In this document: piece by piece, positions 1 through 7,478 of the stretch
Layout: each line of letters begins with the position of its first letter
Numbering within the stretch: the first letter of the stretch is position 1
Origin: Ruminococcus sp.
Lineage (GTDB): Bacteria; Bacillota; Clostridia; Oscillospirales; Ruminococcaceae
NCBI GenBank assembly: GCA_017558505.1
Contig: JAFYUM010000036.1
Location: forward strand, 1-64,000
Length of the DNA: 64,000 nt
Reading direction: 5' to 3'
Notes under the pieces: model-generated
What the model was told of the DNA's origin: nothing
Databases searched by the model: none
What the model saw: the letters and a program-made list of their open reading frames with translations, nothing else
Translations under genes and position numbers: made by a program

Positions 1-1
1 C

Positions 2-103
2 TATGTGCATCAGAATGAGGATAAAAGCCTTGATGTCAGGCTGGAATTCAATGGTGATTTTGAGAATAGTGTGGCGGTATATGTGGAGGGAGAGTCGGCG
101 TAG
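2..103 (+). CDS. C-terminal end of an unidentified protein (cut by window start)
   Basis: An open frame enters from the window edge and stops at TAG 101-103, giving 33 residues that end in VAVYVEGESA. The acidic, beta-like composition and the terminator hairpin right after the stop suggest the true end of a gene. Too little is visible to name a family. Confidence 0.5.
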   Translation, partial: YVHQNEDKSLDVRLEFNGDFENSVAVYVEGESA

Positions 104-113
104 GGGTATGAGA

Positions 114-141
114 AAAGCCGCAGGTGTGTGCCTGCGGCTTT
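114..141. terminator. Terminator hairpin
   Basis: An 11-bp perfect stem (AAAGCCGCAGG and its complement) with a 6-nt TGTGTG loop lies between two convergent genes. A-rich and T-rich flanks suit termination from either side. Confidence 0.75.
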
Positions 142-150
142 CAGAGACGC

Positions 151-1260
151 TTATGTTAGTGTTATAATTGAGATTTCGTTATCATCTGGCGTGTACATTA
201 GTGCAATTGTGGTTTTTCGTTTATTTCCACTTACAGTTATCAATTCAATTCGAACATTGAATTTTAAGCAGTATCCATTATATTCTAAATTGTAGATATA
301 ATTCATACAGATGTGTTTGTATATTTCACGCTTAAAACGTTCCATATCATCTACATCAAATCCTAACTTTTTAACAATATCACCTTTTTTACCGTTTTTA
401 GCATCACATATAGTAAGATATTTTTCCCATTTATCCTTTGAAACTTCGAATTTCAAATCTGACAATGAAATATATTTCGGAAATAGGGCGTTGAAGGAAA
501 AGGATATATCTTCTTGATCAGGAGATAAACTATCGATTTTATAACTTAAGAATAGATGAAAACTGTCTTCATTTATGCTAATGACTGAAAAACCATTTTC
601 TTTGAATGGATATCCGATAGAGTTAAGATTTTCGTCATCTGAACAATCGGAAGGATGAGATGTAATAATCACATTTTCGTTTTTTATAAATGAATGCACT
701 AACACATGGGATATGTACGACTTGAAGTAAGAATCATATGTAACATCAACATATCCTACAAACCACGAGTAAACAGATAAAGCATCAACTATTGATTGAT
801 ATTGATTTTTGGTTAGACGGTTAAAATATATCAGAAAGTATTGATTGCTGTACTGGTATTTTGTAGGATTGGATTGAGTAATGCTATTGTTGAGTAGTTG
901 CTTTAGAAATATTTGTGAATCTGGATGATTTAGCACATCAATATAATCACCACACAAAATACTAAATGTGCTTTTGTTTTTCAGCAAAGGGAGTAACTTT
1001 TCAAATACAGTATATCCATAAGAACTTTCAGAAATTTGAGTTGTGTCAACTACAAAACACATTTCAAATTTGCCTTTTTCCTGAGTTGGAGTTAAGGCAC
1101 TTTTCAATGATTCATAAGATATTTTTTTTATTTGTAATCGGTGTAATAATACATCGAATTCTGCTGCAATTGATTTGTATATTGCAGTATCAGATAGTTC
1201 AAAAGCAGATTTAATTACGGGAAAAAGGACATTATCCTTTGAGTTGAAGCTGTAAATCAT
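151..1260 (-). CDS. Hypothetical protein with DUF6883-like C-terminal region
   Basis: This is a 369-residue soluble protein with no signal peptide or membrane segment. I do not recognise the first 250 residues. The last 105 or so (from ISLSDLKFEVSKDKW through KKGDIVKKLGF and a beta-rich end) follow the layout of DUF6883, a small alpha/beta domain often found in phage- or toxin-associated proteins; this is resemblance by eye only. The start is supported by GGTGAG just upstream of the ATG at 1260. Codon use is much more AT-rich than in neighbouring housekeeping genes, and the gene abuts a tRNA locus, so recent acquisition is plausible. It stands alone as a transcription unit. Confidence 0.7.
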   Translation of the reverse strand: MIYSFNSKDNVLFPVIKSAFELSDTAIYKSIAAEFDVLLHRLQIKKISYESLKSALTPTQEKGKFEMCFVVDTTQISESSYGYTVFEKLLPLLKNKSTFSILCGDYIDVLNHPDSQIFLKQLLNNSITQSNPTKYQYSNQYFLIYFNRLTKNQYQSIVDALSVYSWFVGYVDVTYDSYFKSYISHVLVHSFIKNENVIITSHPSDCSDDENLNSIGYPFKENGFSVISINEDSFHLFLSYKIDSLSPDQEDISFSFNALFPKYISLSDLKFEVSKDKWEKYLTICDAKNGKKGDIVKKLGFDVDDMERFKREIYKHICMNYIYNLEYNGYCLKFNVRIELITVSGNKRKTTIALMYTPDDNEISIITLT

Positions 1261-1292
1261 ATTCTCACCTAATCACATAATATATAGAAAAG

Positions 1293-1332
1293 CACTATTG
1301 ATAGCTATCTTAATGACATGATATCAATAGTG
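1293..1332 (-). terminator. Terminator downstream of tRNA-Leu
   Basis: CACTATTGATA pairs with TATCAATAGTG, followed on the minus strand by a T-rich run (CTTTTCT). It lies 8 bases past the CCA end of the tRNA. Confidence 0.65.
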
Positions 1333-1340
1333 TTTTCAAA

Positions 1341-1426
1341 TGGTGCGCCTGACAGGACTTGAACCTGCACTCCTCTCGGAATTGGAACCTAAATCCAACG
1401 TGTATGCCAATTTCACCACAGGCGCA
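1341..1426 (-). tRNA. tRNA-Leu(UAG)
   Basis: This is an 86-nt class II tRNA including an encoded CCA. The acceptor TGCGCCT pairs with AGGCGCA. The anticodon loop TTTAGGT gives anticodon TAG within the stem TTGGA/TCCAA. A long variable arm follows, then the T-arm with GGTTCAAGTCC. All arms close, so it should be functional. Confidence 0.93.
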
Positions 1427-1484
1427 TATTTAGTTTTGCTCTTGAAATTTACCTGCCGAGAGCTTACAGGGAATAAATGCACTG
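1424..1484 (-). repeat. 61-bp direct repeat, copy A
   Basis: This spacer sits directly 5' of the intact tRNA-Leu. It matches copy B (1532-1592) at 54 of 61 positions by my count; the offset is 108 bp. It includes CTTGAAATT and ACCTGCCGAGAGC blocks. Confidence 0.85.
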
Positions 1485-1493
1485 TAGTGACGC

Positions 1494-1533
1494 AGCCAAA
1501 ATCTCGTGCGTCTGCCAGTTCCGCCACACCCGC
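1494..1533 (-). pseudogene. tRNA-Leu 5'-half remnant (copy 2)
   Basis: On the minus strand GCGGGTG, TG and a D-arm GCGGAACTGGCAGACGC are typical of tRNA-Leu, followed by ACGAGATTTTGG. The 3' strand of the anticodon stem, variable arm, T-arm and acceptor are absent. Sequence runs instead into the direct-repeat spacer. It cannot fold as a complete tRNA. Confidence 0.7.
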
Positions 1534-1592
1534 ATATTCAATTTTGCTCTTGAAATTAACCTGCCGAGAGCAAGCAGGGAATAAATGCACAG
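1532..1592 (-). repeat. 61-bp direct repeat, copy B
   Basis: This is the second copy of the spacer repeat. It lies 5' of the truncated tRNA-Leu remnant, in the same relative place as copy A before the intact tRNA. Confidence 0.85.
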
Positions 1593-1705
1593 ACGTTTCT
1601 TCGAGACTCTTGCGGTGCCCGAAATTATTTGTTCGCAGTCGCTCACATAATTTCGACCGCTACGCCTTTGCTCACTTCGCTGTATCTGCCGCAGGCAGCG
1701 CTCAG

Positions 1706-1735
1706 CCGCAAAGCTACCAATTCAGCCACACCCGA
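1706..1735 (-). pseudogene. tRNA 5'-half remnant (copy 3)
   Basis: Minus-strand TCGGGTG, TG and GCTGAATTGGTAGC look like an acceptor strand and D-arm of a leucine-type tRNA. The sequence then departs into a GC-rich hairpin region (1594-1705) that includes GAAATTAT...ATAATTTC arms. No anticodon arm or T-arm is present. Confidence 0.55.
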
Positions 1736-1751
1736 AACAACAAATACACAC

Positions 1752-1778
1752 CGCAGACAGCGAAAATCGCCGTCTGCG
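1752..1778 (-). terminator. Hairpin after the Glu/Lys-rich protein gene
   Basis: Stem CGCAGAC/GTCTGCG continues, across one mismatch, into GCGA/TCGC with a 3-nt loop. It starts 12 bases after the stop of the minus-strand gene. The following T-run is weak. Confidence 0.6.
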
Positions 1779-1789
1779 ATATGATTTAA

Positions 1790-2545
1790 TTACTTTGCGT
1801 CAGAATTACCGTCAGCCTTTACAGCCATAGCTGCTGCTTCGGCAAGTGCATTCATTTCAGTAAGAGAATTGTTTACAGGAGACCTGTTTTTATCAGCTGT
1901 AGGAACTGATTTCTCCTCTTTTTTCATAGTGTCGTCTGGCTGCTGTGCCTCGGGCTTAACGGGAGTGGCATTTACAGCCGTTGTCTGCTTTGGAGTTTCA
2001 GTCTTTTCAGAATTGTCTGCGGATTTTTCGTCATCCTTTTCGTCCTTTACAGCTGACTCCTGCTGTGGAGCAGTCTGTTCAGTTTTTTCAGCTTTCACTT
2101 TTTCACCCGTTGAAGCTTCTTCTGTCTTCGGAGCTTCATCAGACTTTGTTTTTTCTTCAACCTTCACTGCATCTGCAGGTTTTTCAGGATTCGTAGCCTT
2201 CGGAGCATCCTTCTTTACATCTGCTGCCTTTGCCTCGCCTTTTTTAGGTTCTTCCTTTTTAGCAGGATTTTCCAACTCTTTCTTTTCAGCAATATCATCT
2301 GCTGACTCGATATAGATATCCTCATCTGCAAGACTTCCTACGAAATTCAGCTGTTTAACAGGAATACGCTTTAAAGGAGAATAGATAAACTTTCCACAGG
2401 AATAATTGCTATCTACAAGTCCTCTCTTTTCGCAAAGCACCTTGTTGCCGTCCTTTGCACGTCTGCCAAACTGACAGTAATCGCACTTCGGAGCCATATG
2501 CTTGTCAAAGTACTTTCCACCTTTGAATATAGAAAAAAGATCCAT
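1790..2545 (-). CDS. Cys-containing N-terminal domain protein with Lys/Glu/Ala-rich tail
   Basis: This is a 251-residue protein. The N-terminal 70 residues hold CDYC, a later Cys in LCEKRG and another in YSCGKF, a spacing that could bind a metal or form disulfides. From about residue 85 the protein is a long low-complexity acidic/basic tail (EK, PA, KPE runs), probably disordered. I start at ATG 2545 because GAGGTG at 2553-2558 is well spaced, rather than the upstream TTG at 2563. No membrane segment. Function unknown; a short conserved zinc-ribbon-like head with a disordered tail is seen in several clostridial orphan proteins. Confidence 0.75.
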   Translation of the reverse strand: MDLFSIFKGGKYFDKHMAPKCDYCQFGRRAKDGNKVLCEKRGLVDSNYSCGKFIYSPLKRIPVKQLNFVGSLADEDIYIESADDIAEKKELENPAKKEEPKKGEAKAADVKKDAPKATNPEKPADAVKVEEKTKSDEAPKTEEASTGEKVKAEKTEQTAPQQESAVKDEKDDEKSADNSEKTETPKQTTAVNATPVKPEAQQPDDTMKKEEKSVPTADKNRSPVNNSLTEMNALAEAAAMAVKADGNSDAK

Positions 2546-2750
2546 TCGTTTCACCTCGTTCAATTACAAAATTAGCTACATTATATTATACCATATAATT
2601 TTTCATTTGTCCAGTATTTTTTATAAGATTGTTACAGAAAATATTTTCAGAGGTGCCATATATTACTTTATTCTGTCCCCCTCAACTTCATTTCTCTTTA
2701 TTTGCCAAATTTGCCCACTTAAAATTTCACATACTTTATGAATATTTTTA

Positions 2751-2779
2751 TTGACAATGGACACAGTATATGGTAGAAT
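2751..2779 (+). promoter_or_regulatory. Promoter of rubrerythrin
   Basis: TTGACA (2751-2756), 17-bp spacer, TAGAAT (2774-2779). Start site would lie about 50 bases before the rubrerythrin ATG. Confidence 0.75.
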
Positions 2780-2837
2780 AAAGTTACAGACTGATGAAAA
2801 TATCAGCTGACAGAAAATTCCAGAGGAGGTTTTTGAT

Positions 2838-3389
2838 ATGTCAGAAGCTAAAAAAACAAAATATTCGGGAACACAGACCGAGCAGAACTTACTTGCAGCA
2901 TTTGCAGGAGAATCACAGGCAAGAAACAAGTACACCTACTTTGCATCAAAGGCTAAAAAAGAGGGATACGAACAAATTTCCGCACTTTTCCAGAAAACAG
3001 CCGATAACGAAAAAGAACACGCAAAAATGTGGTTCAAGGAGCTTAACGGCATAGGCTCAACAGCTGAAAATCTCTCCGATGCTGCTGACGGCGAAAACTA
3101 TGAGTGGACAGACATGTATGAAGGCTTTGCAAAGACAGCCGAAGAAGAAGGCTTTACAGAGCTTGCAGCTAAATTCAGAGCAGTTGCCGCTATTGAAAAG
3201 CAGCATGAGGAGCGTTACCGTGCATTGCTGAACAATGTTGAAACTGCACAGGTATTCGAGAAATCCGAAGTTAAGGTATGGGAATGCCGCAACTGTGGTC
3301 ATATTGTTGTAGGACTCAAGGCTCCCGATGTATGCCCTGTATGTGCACATCCACAGGCTTACTTTGAAATTCACGCTGAGAATTATTAA
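2838..3389 (+). CDS. rbr: Rubrerythrin
   Basis: This is a 183-residue cytoplasmic non-haem iron peroxidase that reduces hydrogen peroxide in anaerobes. The N-terminal ferritin-like four-helix domain has two ExxH iron-ligand motifs (E58/H61 and E120/H123) and the early Glu in AFAGES. The C-terminal rubredoxin-like domain has the two Cys pairs C150/C153 and C166/C169. Length is normal for the family. A full GAGGAGG ribosome site precedes the ATG. It is a single-gene unit with its own promoter and terminator, as expected for an oxidative-stress gene; no PerR box was obvious by eye. Confidence 0.95.
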   Translation: MSEAKKTKYSGTQTEQNLLAAFAGESQARNKYTYFASKAKKEGYEQISALFQKTADNEKEHAKMWFKELNGIGSTAENLSDAADGENYEWTDMYEGFAKTAEEEGFTELAAKFRAVAAIEKQHEERYRALLNNVETAQVFEKSEVKVWECRNCGHIVVGLKAPDVCPVCAHPQAYFEIHAENY

Positions 3390-3399
3390 TCAATAAAAC

Positions 3400-3432
3400 A
3401 ACACCTCAAAGGCTGAATGTCTTTGAGGTGTT
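3400..3432. terminator. Bidirectional terminator
   Basis: AACACCTCAAAG pairs with CTTTGAGGTGTT around a 9-nt loop. It lies between the convergent rubrerythrin and DUF1048-like genes. Confidence 0.85.
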
Positions 3433-3440
3433 CTGCATTA

Positions 3441-4511
3441 TTACTGATTTTCTTTTCTTTTTGCTTCAATCCATTTCATACGTGCATTACTTCCCGATTT
3501 TCCTGCTTTATATATGCCGAACATAAGCAGAGATTCAACGGCAAGCAGAATAAAGAAGAAAAACCACATATCAGAAGTCTGCTCAAAACCATTCATTAAA
3601 CGTAAGATTACAGTAACTATTACAGGAAATCCCATTGCCAAAGCAATATAAAACGGCGGTTTTTTATCCCAATTATTACAATTTTTCTCCTCGAAGTCAA
3701 GAAATTGTTCAAAAGTAAGTTCGGGTTTACCTTTTTTAGGGTTTCTTTTGTTCAGCCTTTCAAACCGCTTCATTTCCATTTCTTCCATATCGTTTTTGAA
3801 AGTTTCAGAAATTCCTAAAAATTCATTGAAAGTAATGCAGTTTTCTTTCATGAAGCGTCTTTTATCCTTTGTGATTATGCGATAGAATATCAGATAAACA
3901 GCAGATACAAGTAATCCAATCCATAAATATGTGTTTTCAGAATTGTAGTCCTCAAGCAGGAAACAAATAAATGCAAAGCAAAATACTAACGAAAAAGCAA
4001 AAATAAAAATTGAAATCAGCTTGTACTTTATAATTGAGGTAAACATATATTTTTTTCTGAAATATTTTGCCGTATATGAAGCAATGATAAATATAATATA
4101 ACCGCATAAAAACGGTAATAAATCTGTTTTTGAACGATATGTAAAGAAATTTATTTTTTCTCCGTCTGATATGTCGAATATCATACTTATAAGATCAATC
4201 AGATTTAAAACCGTATATATACCAAAACAAAAATCCAGAGTTTCAATAAATCCTAACAGAAAGGTTTTTACGCCCTTTTCGGAGCAAAGGCTTTCACAGA
4301 ATTTCTGCAAATCCTTACCCACTACTTTTTCAACAGGCTTACCCGCCTCCTGTGCAGCAAGAAAGGTATCCATAACCTCGCTGAGGGTTTCCTCCGTACG
4401 CATTTCGTCCATATTATTTGAATTGACATATTCGCTTACTGTTTTGAATACCTCCCTGTATTCGGGGTTAAGCTTTTCAATATACATAAAGTGAGAATTA
4501 ACTATTGGCAT
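3441..4511 (-). CDS. DUF1048-like membrane protein, partner of PadR regulator
   Basis: This is a 356-residue protein. The first 90 residues (LNPEYREVFKTVSEYV ... AGKPVEKVVGKDLQKFCESL) match the DUF1048 pattern, a domain commonly encoded beside PadR regulators. Then come about four membrane helices, a charged cytoplasmic region, and two more helices near the C-terminus. The start at 4511 is chosen for its GGAGG at 4521-4525; it overlaps the PadR stop by 14 bases, so the two are translationally coupled. Role unknown; by analogy it may be an envelope protein whose expression PadR controls. Confidence 0.8.
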   Translation of the reverse strand: MPIVNSHFMYIEKLNPEYREVFKTVSEYVNSNNMDEMRTEETLSEVMDTFLAAQEAGKPVEKVVGKDLQKFCESLCSEKGVKTFLLGFIETLDFCFGIYTVLNLIDLISMIFDISDGEKINFFTYRSKTDLLPFLCGYIIFIIASYTAKYFRKKYMFTSIIKYKLISIFIFAFSLVFCFAFICFLLEDYNSENTYLWIGLLVSAVYLIFYRIITKDKRRFMKENCITFNEFLGISETFKNDMEEMEMKRFERLNKRNPKKGKPELTFEQFLDFEEKNCNNWDKKPPFYIALAMGFPVIVTVILRLMNGFEQTSDMWFFFFILLAVESLLMFGIYKAGKSGSNARMKWIEAKRKENQ

Positions 4512-4854
4512 TTTTATTTTCCTCCGTTTCTGATGAATTGTCGTATAATAAAATATCGGCACTTTTGCTTATTCTGCTGTATCTCTCCCTGAAATCTTCG
4601 AGATACTCCGTTCCCTCCGCTGTTATGCTGTAATACTTGCGTATCGGACCTAAAGGGGATTTCGCTCTGCGGCATTGTATAAGCTTGTTTTTGTCAAGTC
4701 TTGTAAGTACGGGGTAGAGCGTACCCTCACCAATATCTTCCAATCCTGCTTTTTCAAGCTCACCAAGTATTTCATAGCCGTAGGTTTCACCCTTTTCAAT
4801 AACAGCAAGAACACAGCCTTCCAGTATGCCTTTTAAAAGCTGGGCATTATCCAT
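4498..4854 (-). CDS. PadR-family transcriptional regulator
   Basis: This is a 118-residue winged-helix regulator. The typical PadR core is present: LKGILEGCVLAVIEKGETYGYEI, then GEGTLYPVLTRLDKNKLIQ and RKYYSITAEGTEYL. It is the short PadR type with a brief C-terminal helix for dimerisation. It is first gene of a two-gene operon with the DUF1048-like membrane protein. The promoter is overlapped by one copy of a palindromic site and followed by a second (4879-4941), so autorepression is likely. The inducer is unknown. Confidence 0.92.
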   Translation of the reverse strand: MDNAQLLKGILEGCVLAVIEKGETYGYEILGELEKAGLEDIGEGTLYPVLTRLDKNKLIQCRRAKSPLGPIRKYYSITAEGTEYLEDFRERYSRISKSADILLYDNSSETEENKNANS

Positions 4855-4878
4855 ATTTTTTATCCTTTCTTTGGATTG

Positions 4879-4899
4879 CTACTTTGTTATGTCAAGTAG
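4879..4899. promoter_or_regulatory. Candidate PadR operator, proximal copy
   Basis: A 21-bp inverted repeat CTACTT-N9-AAGTAG lies in the 5' leader of padR. It resembles the distal copy and includes the TGACAT core. Confidence 0.65.
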
Positions 4900-4908
4900 C
4901 TTGAATAT

Positions 4909-4937
4909 ATTATACCACGTCTACTTGGTATTGTCAA
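4909..4937 (-). promoter_or_regulatory. Promoter of the PadR operon
   Basis: Minus-strand TTGACA (4937-4932), 17-bp spacer, TATAAT (4914-4909). This is a consensus promoter. Confidence 0.85.
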
Positions 4938-4941
4938 GTAG
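4921..4941. promoter_or_regulatory. Candidate PadR operator, distal copy
   Basis: A 21-bp perfect inverted repeat CTACTTG-N7-CAAGTAG contains the -35 box. It is centred exactly 42 bp from the proximal copy. Confidence 0.7.
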
Positions 4942-4954
4942 CATTTACAAAAAA

Positions 4955-4988
4955 TGCACCTCAAAAACAAAATCGTTTTTGAGGTGCA
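4955..4988 (-). terminator. Terminator after three-helix membrane protein gene
   Basis: TGCACCTCAAAAAC pairs with GTTTTTGAGGTGCA around a 6-nt loop, a few bases past the stop at 4993. Confidence 0.85.
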
Positions 4989-4992
4989 CTTA

Positions 4993-5649
4993 TCAATCCA
5001 ACGACGGTATTCCCATTTCGGTATCAGGATCTATTTTATAATCATCGAATTTATATTCTTTTACATTCTTTTTGACTTTCGCCATAACCTCCTCATTATA
5101 GAAGGTCATATTAATAGGAACAAAATAAGGATAGCCTACATCGTATTTTATAGCGTCATGATGTTTTTTCAGAGTTCTAAAAAAAATAAAATCAGGAACA
5201 ATCAGAGCAATTGTGCAAACGTTTATCAGAATTGCAGGCAATAAAATACCAACAGAATATTTTAGCTCATATTTTTTACGCAGGAACACCACTAAGAAGA
5301 ATATAAGGAAAACAAGAATATAAATAGCAAGGCAGAATGAAATATTTTTACTTATTTTATAACATAGTGAGAATTTTTCGCTTACGATAAAATCAAAAAC
5401 GCCAAAGCTTAAAATAAAATAGGAAAGCACCAGAAAAGCGACTATATTGAATATAAGAACTTTCCAGAAATCACGGGCATAGACTTCTCGCTTTTTCTGC
5501 ATTTCAAGCATATGGTCGTTGAAATCGCGCACCTCTTTATACATTTTGTCGGAGGTAATATTTATATTTGTGGTCTGAATATTCTCCTCTGTTATATAGT
5601 CGAGTTGATCAATTGAAATCTGTTTATTGTAATAGGGGTTGAAGTGCAT
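4993..5649 (-). CDS. Hypothetical membrane protein
   Basis: This is a 218-residue protein. An 85-residue hydrophilic N-terminus (MHFNPYYNK...) is followed by three hydrophobic helices at roughly residues 63-85, 103-125 and 132-155, then a soluble charged C-terminus. I do not recognise the family. The start at 5649 has GGAGG at 5658-5662; the longer frame to 5730 lacks this and would run through the promoter. It has its own consensus promoter, divergent from the GNAT gene, and its own terminator. Confidence 0.72.
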   Translation of the reverse strand: MHFNPYYNKQISIDQLDYITEENIQTTNINITSDKMYKEVRDFNDHMLEMQKKREVYARDFWKVLIFNIVAFLVLSYFILSFGVFDFIVSEKFSLCYKISKNISFCLAIYILVFLIFFLVVFLRKKYELKYSVGILLPAILINVCTIALIVPDFIFFRTLKKHHDAIKYDVGYPYFVPINMTFYNEEVMAKVKKNVKEYKFDDYKIDPDTEMGIPSLD

Positions 5650-5677
5650 AGTTTTTTCCTCCATTTTTGATATATAC

Positions 5678-5706
5678 ATTATAACATGGTGTTCATAATT
5701 TGTCAA
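5678..5706 (-). promoter_or_regulatory. Promoter of membrane protein gene
   Basis: Minus-strand TTGACA (5706-5701), 17-bp spacer, TATAAT (5683-5678). Confidence 0.85.
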
Positions 5707-5723
5707 TAGTTTAACGAAAAGCC

Positions 5724-5752
5724 TTGACATCTGAAAATACTTATGTTATAAT
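5724..5752 (+). promoter_or_regulatory. Promoter of GNAT gene cluster
   Basis: TTGACA (5724-5729), 17-bp spacer, TATAAT (5747-5752), 30 bases before the first GNAT ATG. Confidence 0.85.
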
Positions 5753-5782
5753 GTAATAATATTTTTAAGGAGGTATGTATCT

Positions 5783-6346
5783 ATGCTTACACATAACGGA
5801 ACAAAAACAATTGAAACTGAAAGGCTTATACTCCGCAGATTTGAGTATACCGACGATACAGCAATGCTTAAATACTGGATTGCTGATGAAAAAATCCAGT
5901 CACTTTATTCCGAGCCTGTATATTCTACAAAAGAGGAAGTAAGAGAGCTTCTTGACATATATATCGGTTCTTATGAAAAGCCCGATTACTACCGCTGGGC
6001 GATTATTGAGAAAGACTGCGGCGAATGTATAGGGCAGATTGCCTATTTTCTTGTTGATAACAAGAATCATTTTGCGGAAATTGAGTATTGTATCGGTTCG
6101 GAGTTTCAATGCAGGGGATATGCAACAGAGGCTGCAAAGGCTGTTATAGCTTTCGGATTTGATGAAATCAATCTCCATAAGGTGCAGATTTGCACAAAGA
6201 CTATAAATCAGCCCTCAAAGCGTGTTATTGAAAAATGCGGTTTGACCTACGAGGGAACGCTCCGTGATTATTTCTATATGTACGGCGAATATGTAGGCAG
6301 ACATTATTTTTCAATCCTCAGAAGTGAGTATGAGAAAAATGATTAA
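5783..6346 (+). CDS. GNAT N-acetyltransferase (RimJ/RimL type)
   Basis: This is a 187-residue acetyl-CoA-dependent acetyltransferase. The N-terminus (ETERLILRRFEYTD) and the acetyl-CoA loop region (IEYCIGSEFQCRGYATEAAKA) are those of the Acetyltransf_3/RimJ-like group, which acetylates ribosomal protein N-termini or small amines; substrate unknown. AAGGAGG precedes the ATG. It is first of three co-directional GNAT genes, and the third (6847) is a close paralogue sharing long identical stretches such as RWAIIEKD, GECIGQIA and AEIEYCIG. Confidence 0.9.
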   Translation: MLTHNGTKTIETERLILRRFEYTDDTAMLKYWIADEKIQSLYSEPVYSTKEEVRELLDIYIGSYEKPDYYRWAIIEKDCGECIGQIAYFLVDNKNHFAEIEYCIGSEFQCRGYATEAAKAVIAFGFDEINLHKVQICTKTINQPSKRVIEKCGLTYEGTLRDYFYMYGEYVGRHYFSILRSEYEKND

Positions 6347-6791
6347 GAAAGCAGATTTATGTGATACAAAAACTGTAAGAGCAATAACAGAGCAGACAAT
6401 AAGCAGCGTATATCCCCAATATTACCCTAAAGGTGCGGTGGAATTTTTTCTCAGCCATCATAATGAGAATAATATAATAAACGATATTGAAAAGGGTATC
6501 GTCTATATTTTATATGAAAACGAAAATGCCGTGGGAACTGTAACAATAAGGGATAATGAGATATGCCGTCTTTTTGTACTTCCCGAACATCAGGGCAAAG
6601 GCTGCGGCGGCAGGCTCCTTGATTTTGCAGAGAAAAATATATCGGAAAATCACAGTAAAATCATAATTGACGCTTCATTGCCTGCAAAGCCCATTTATCT
6701 GAAACGTGGATATATTTTCACGGAATATCACACTATTGAAACGGATAACGGTGATTTTCTGTGCTATGATGTTATGGAGAAAGTGTTATAG
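6330..6791 (+). CDS. GNAT N-acetyltransferase
   Basis: This is an acetyltransferase of about 153 residues in the compact GNAT fold. The V/I-rich beta strand 4 (ICRLFVLPEHQGKGCGGRLL) contains the acetyl-CoA pyrophosphate loop QGKGCGG. The start is uncertain: GTG 6324, ATG 6330 and ATG 6339 are all in frame. The family N-terminus MIKKAD would favour 6339. It overlaps the end of the upstream GNAT gene, so it is coupled. It is not closely similar to its two neighbours, so it is a separate GNAT lineage with unknown substrate. Confidence 0.85.
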   Translation: MRKMIKKADLCDTKTVRAITEQTISSVYPQYYPKGAVEFFLSHHNENNIINDIEKGIVYILYENENAVGTVTIRDNEICRLFVLPEHQGKGCGGRLLDFAEKNISENHSKIIIDASLPAKPIYLKRGYIFTEYHTIETDNGDFLCYDVMEKVL

Positions 6792-6846
6792 TCCAACTGT
6801 AGGGGCTGCCTTTGGCAGTCCGCAATTATATAAAGGAGCTTATAAA

Positions 6847-7392
6847 ATGTCACACACAGCTACAAAACCATTTGAAACACCTCGGCTTATCTGCCGACCA
6901 TTTAATATGAAAGACTGTGAAGATATGCTCCGAAACTGGATAGCCGATGAGGATATTCAGAGCGAGTACGGCGAGCCTGTTTATACTACCCTGCCCGAAG
7001 TAGAAAAGCTTGTGAGGGAGTATATAAGCAAGTACAATAACCCCGATTTTTACCGCTGGGCGATTATTGAGAAAGACAGCGGCGAATGTATCGGGCAGAT
7101 AGCTTTCTGCCGTGTATATCCCGACTGCAATACAGCGGAAATTGAGTATTGCATCGGTAAAAGCTTCTGGGGCAGGGGATATGCAGGAGAGGCTCTTCAG
7201 GCTGTGATAAACTATACATTCAGTCAGACGGATTTTACAAAACTTGAAGCGTATCACAGAATTGAAAATACAAAATCGGGGCGAGTTCTTGAAAAGTCTG
7301 CTATGAAAATAACCGACAATGTGGAACGTTTTCGCAGAGAAAATGAACTGCCCCACGGAGAAGTGTGCTATTGTATTGAAAGGGAAAAATAA
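6847..7392 (+). CDS. GNAT N-acetyltransferase, paralogue of 5783 gene
   Basis: This is a 181-residue RimJ/RimL-type acetyltransferase. It carries FETPRLICRPF at the N-terminus and IEYCIGKSFWGRGYAGEAL as acetyl-CoA motif, and aligns along its length with the 5783 gene, so the pair arose by tandem duplication around the middle gene. The start is ATG 6847 after AAAGGAG. The 55-bp gap before it holds a small palindrome (GGGGCTGCC TTT GGCAGTCC) related to dispersed repeats elsewhere in the window. Confidence 0.9.
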   Translation: MSHTATKPFETPRLICRPFNMKDCEDMLRNWIADEDIQSEYGEPVYTTLPEVEKLVREYISKYNNPDFYRWAIIEKDSGECIGQIAFCRVYPDCNTAEIEYCIGKSFWGRGYAGEALQAVINYTFSQTDFTKLEAYHRIENTKSGRVLEKSAMKITDNVERFRRENELPHGEVCYCIEREK

Positions 7393-7478
7393 TGACAAAA
7401 TCTACTCTCGGGGCGAGTAATCATGTTGTTATTGTGGGGAGGAAAGGTTAATGTATATAAAAAGAGGAGATATATTTT

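Noticed and set aside
1494-1533. A functional second tRNA-Leu
   Set aside because: The 3' half is missing, so the anticodon, variable and T arms cannot form. A group I intron was considered, but no 3' exon is found downstream.
1340-1789. 149-codon plus-strand frame across the tRNA region
   Set aside because: It is an accidental reading of tRNA and tRNA-remnant DNA; no ribosome site and the same repeats appear twice.
1869-2315. 148-codon plus-strand Ser/Phe-rich frame
   Set aside because: It is the antisense reading of the Glu/Lys-rich tail of the 1790 gene.
7392-7451. 19-codon frame starting at the stop of the third GNAT gene
   Set aside because: Its ATG overlaps the stop as in coupled genes, but it has no ribosome site of its own and no recognisable features.
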